From assembly GCA_040383605.1 (NCBI GenBank), contig JBEIDF010000178.1:1-7724 (forward strand): a stretch of 7,724 nt of DNA. The letters run 5' to 3'. This document shows, one piece after another, positions 5,933-7,724 of the stretch. Position numbers and translations under genes: made by a program. The DNA comes from M3007 sp040383605 (GTDB lineage: Bacteria > Bacteroidota > Bacteroidia > Chitinophagales > Saprospiraceae). Each line of letters opens with the position of its first letter. The stretch's first letter is position 1. Under the pieces are notes generated by a model. It was not told the DNA's origin. It saw nothing but the letters and a program-made list of their open reading frames with translations, and made no database searches.

Positions 5933-6035
5933 CGGAGGCGGGCGGATGGGATGCTTGTCAGGATGGTAGATGCGATGGGTGGGGTGTCGCTTTCACAGCC
6001 GCCTGATAAATCAGGCGGTTACAGGATGGTAGATG
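5933..6035. repeat. 103-bp direct repeat, right copy
   Basis: Direct-repeat partner of 4082-4184, with 102 of 103 bases identical. Homologous recombination between the copies would remove the AbiE pair with its promoter and leave one array. Confidence 0.9.
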
Positions 6036-6160
6036 TGATAGCGGCGGATCACTGCCGGCCACCTGATACATTCGGCGGTTACAGGATGGTAGATGCGATG
6101 GGTGGGGTGTCGCTTTTACAGCCACCTGATACATCAGGCGGTCACAGGATGGTAGATGTG
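5933..6160. repeat. Repeat array B (63-bp palindromic units), right flank of the AbiE module
   Basis: It has the same design as array A: the 26-nt G-rich lead, then units starting CAGGATGGTAGATG at 5959, 6022, 6082 and 6145, with the last again only 16 bp ending GATGTG. Unit lengths are 63, 60 and 63. Unit 1 is one base different from unit 1 of array A, and unit 3 is one base different from unit 2 of array A. Unit 2 is divergent in its middle (GATAGCGGCGGATCACTGCC) but keeps both ends. Palindromes are at 5999-6018 (perfect) and 6122-6141 (one mismatch). The array lies between the AbiE toxin and the ATPase gene and shows no coding evidence. Confidence 0.85.
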
Positions 6161-6347
6161 CCGGAAGGACTAATTTTCAACCAAAGCGCAAATCCCAGCC
6201 ACATCAAGGCGCCGACGCCTCCTGCTCCACCCGAATCTTCGCCTTGCACTCCAAAAAATCATAGAATTCGTAATTTTTCGATTTGTTTTGCCGCCCGGGA
6301 TATTGAAAATACAGCGTTTTTTAGAAGCGCGAACCCTTTTTTTTTCG
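6161..6347. other. Non-coding leader before the ATPase gene
   Basis: The ATPase frame is open through here, but the translation (Pro/Ser-rich, no family match) does not continue the ATPase fold and includes the repeat array. An AT-rich segment around 6258-6290 contains CATAGAATTCGTAATTTTT, with partial dyad symmetry. No gene or RNA is recognised. Confidence 0.4.
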
Positions 6348-6355
6348 TACCTTTG
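6348..6355 (+). promoter_or_regulatory. -7 box of the ATPase gene
   Basis: TACCTTTG matches TAnnTTTG exactly and lies 21 nt upstream of ATG 6377, implying a leader of about 15 nt. The region upstream is T-rich (T9 at 6337-6345) without a clear TTTG -33 box. The position supports the start at 6377 over any start inside array B. Confidence 0.45.
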
Positions 6356-6376
6356 AGAAAAATATGCATCGCGCCC

Positions 6377-7498
6377 ATGGCTAAAAAACTACCGCTCGGC
6401 CTACAGGATTTCCGCGGTATCATCGAAGATGGCTATCAATATGTGGATAAAACCCGTTATCTGCACCGGTTGGCCACATCGGGCAAGTATTTCTTCCTCT
6501 CCCGTCCCCGCCGCTTTGGGAAATCCATCACGGTGTCCACCTTGCACGAACTTTTCCTCGGTAGCCGCGCGTTATTTCAGGGGTTGTGGATTGAAAGCCG
6601 CTGGGATTGGGCCAACAAAATCCGACCGGTCGTCAAATTATCGCTCAAGGATGTCAATTTCGAGCAGCGCGGCCTCGAAGAGCCCCTCGCCGAGCGCATC
6701 GCCGAAATCGGCGACCGAAACGGAATCGAACTGCACGCGGTTTCCGCCCGCGATAAATTCCGCGAACTCCTCATCGCCCTGTCCGCCCGCGGGCGGGTCG
6801 TCGTCCTAGTGGATGAATACGACGCGCCGATCGTACATTACCTCGGTAAAGATATGGACACGGCATATTCCAACCGCGAACTGCTTAAAGGCTTCTACAG
6901 TGTGCTCAAAGAAATGGATACCCTGCTGGAACTCGTCTTTCTCACCGGCGTGAGCAAATTCGCCAAAACAGGCATCTTTTCAGGCCTCAATAACCTCGTA
7001 GACCTCAGCCTGCATCCGGACTACGCGACCATGCTGGGTTATACGCAGCAGGAATTGGAGTCTAATTTCCCGGAGGAAATCGCCGCCGCCGCCCAGAAAC
7101 TCCACACCGATCGGCAGGGACTGCTCGATCAATTGCGCGTATGGTACAACGGGTATCGGTTTGAAGAAAATGCAGAAACCGTCTATAACCCGGTTTCGAT
7201 CAACAGTTTTTTTAATCGAAATAAATTCGAAAACTTCTGGTTTGCCACCGGCACACCGACTTTTTTGATCAATTTGCTCAAAGAGCAGGGGGTGACAGAC
7301 CTACGCGCCGAGGATCAAAGCCAACTGGATTTTGACAGTCTGGAACTTGAACGTATTTATGTACCCGGCCTGCTCTATCAAATGGGTTATCTGACGATCC
7401 ATTCCCGCAACGCGTATGGATTATATACGCTCGACTACCCCAACCTGGAGGTGAAAAACACGATGAAGGCGTATTGGGCCGAGGTGCTCGTGAGATAA
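6377..7498 (+). CDS. AAA-ATPase-like (DUF1703/PD-(D/E)XK) protein, truncated after the ATPase part
   Basis: This is a 373-residue ATPase portion of the family that joins a PF09820-type AAA-ATPase-like domain to a C-terminal PD-(D/E)XK nuclease domain. The N-terminus has the typical LPLGLQDFRGIIEDGYQYVD (5-24) and YLHRL, then the P-loop-like RPRRFGKS (43-50) and the Walker B-like VLVDEYDAPI with D146, E147 and D149. A later signature is FLTGVSKFAKTGIFSGLNNL, followed by VWYNGYRF and YVPGLLYQMGYLT. The frame stops at TAA 7496-7498, just after YPNLEVKNTMKAYWAEVLVR, where relatives continue for well over 100 residues into the nuclease. The nuclease piece follows in another frame at 7506-7724, so the gene is broken. 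ATG 6377 is chosen because family homology begins there and a -7 box lies 21 nt upstream. Members are common and multicopy in Bacteroidota; their role is unsettled. Confidence 0.8.
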   Translation: MAKKLPLGLQDFRGIIEDGYQYVDKTRYLHRLATSGKYFFLSRPRRFGKSITVSTLHELFLGSRALFQGLWIESRWDWANKIRPVVKLSLKDVNFEQRGLEEPLAERIAEIGDRNGIELHAVSARDKFRELLIALSARGRVVVLVDEYDAPIVHYLGKDMDTAYSNRELLKGFYSVLKEMDTLLELVFLTGVSKFAKTGIFSGLNNLVDLSLHPDYATMLGYTQQELESNFPEEIAAAAQKLHTDRQGLLDQLRVWYNGYRFEENAETVYNPVSINSFFNRNKFENFWFATGTPTFLINLLKEQGVTDLRAEDQSQLDFDSLELERIYVPGLLYQMGYLTIHSRNAYGLYTLDYPNLEVKNTMKAYWAEVLVR

Positions 7499-7505
7499 TC
7501 AATAG

Positions 7506-7724
7506 CTCGTTCACAGCGAGGTATGCACCTCCGAGGGCCGTGCCGACAGCATGGTAGAAACAGATACCCGCGTCTATATCCTAGAATTCAAACTCGATAA
7601 AAGCCCCCAGGAAGCCTTATCGCAGATCCGACAAAAACGCTATTATCGCAGCACTTGGGAGCACGGCAAGCCCGTAAGTGCCATTGGTGTGCAGTTCTCC
7701 AGCCGGACAAAGAATATTGAAGCC
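7506..7724 (+). pseudogene. Detached PD-(D/E)XK nuclease domain of the broken ATPase gene
   Basis: After the in-frame TAG at 7503-7505, 73 codons are open to the window edge, in a different frame from the ATPase part. The translation holds EVCTSEGRADSMVETDTRV, then YILEFKLDKSPQEALSQI and AIGVQFSSRTKNIEA, the end of the DUF1703 nuclease domain. The catalytic pattern is intact: D in GRAD, then E-F-K. Compared with the family layout, roughly 60-75 residues that normally lie between the ATPase end and this point are absent, so an internal deletion of about 200 bp that also shifted the frame is inferred. The piece has no good start of its own except ATG 7551, which lies after the catalytic Asp. 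It ends a few residues short of the usual C-terminus because of the window edge. Confidence 0.8.

Noticed and set aside
4108..6160. CRISPR array
   Set aside because: The units are near-identical along their whole length, with no constant-repeat/unique-spacer alternation, and no cas genes are present.
4082..6160. Integron attC-like cassette sites
   Set aside because: The palindromes have nearly perfect short arms and lack paired RYYYAAC and GTTRRRY boxes; no integrase is present in the window.
5951..6376. N-terminal extension of the ATPase gene through array B (515-residue reading)
   Set aside because: The frame is open only because the units are 63 and 60 bp. The extension translates repeats and Pro/Ser-rich sequence unrelated to the family, and a -7 box lies just before ATG 6377.

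Overview
The window looks like a chromosome segment from a Bacteroidota bacterium, most likely of the Saprospiria/Saprospiraceae type. Three things point that way: a large secreted protein with LamG and SprB-type repeats, start sites without Shine-Dalgarno sequences but with upstream TAnnTTTG (-7) boxes, and a DUF1703-type AAA-ATPase/nuclease gene. The lineage is an inference, because no rRNA or other marker gene is present.

Layout from left to right. (1) 1-2433, minus strand: the first 811 codons of a large secreted multidomain adhesin-like protein (signal peptide, LamG, Ig-like segments, a jelly-roll-like segment, at least three SprB repeats); its 3' end lies outside the window. (2) 2434-2782: non-coding, with a 16-bp palindrome, two identical T7A8 tracts and a stem-loop behind the next gene. 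(3) 2783-3688, minus strand: a 301-residue polytopic membrane protein of unknown function, with a good Bacteroidota -7 box. (4) 3689-4081: a G-rich non-coding stretch with a minus-strand terminator-like hairpin and overlapping divergent promoter-like boxes, possibly a short RNA locus. (5) 4082-4296: array A of a 63-bp palindrome-containing repeat. (6) 4590-5910, plus strand: a two-gene AbiE-type (type IV) toxin-antitoxin or phage-defence module, made of a DUF6088/AbiEi-like winged-helix antitoxin and an AbiEii nucleotidyltransferase toxin that overlap by 20 bp. Its promoter contains a duplicated 14-bp sequence. (7) 5933-6160: array B, whose first 103 bp match array A at 102 positions. (8) 6377-7724, plus strand: an AAA-ATPase/PD-(D/E)XK protein gene that is broken; the ATPase part ends early and the nuclease part continues in another frame after an apparent internal deletion.

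The main system is the AbiE pair held between two direct copies of a palindromic repeat array. The flanking copies are similar enough to allow homologous gain or loss of a 1,851-bp segment, so the locus resembles a small defence cassette exchanged or deleted through repeat arrays. The AbiE genes are visibly less GC-rich than the secreted protein gene, which fits acquisition. The gene families are known; the cassette arrangement and the repeat family are the parts that may be undescribed.
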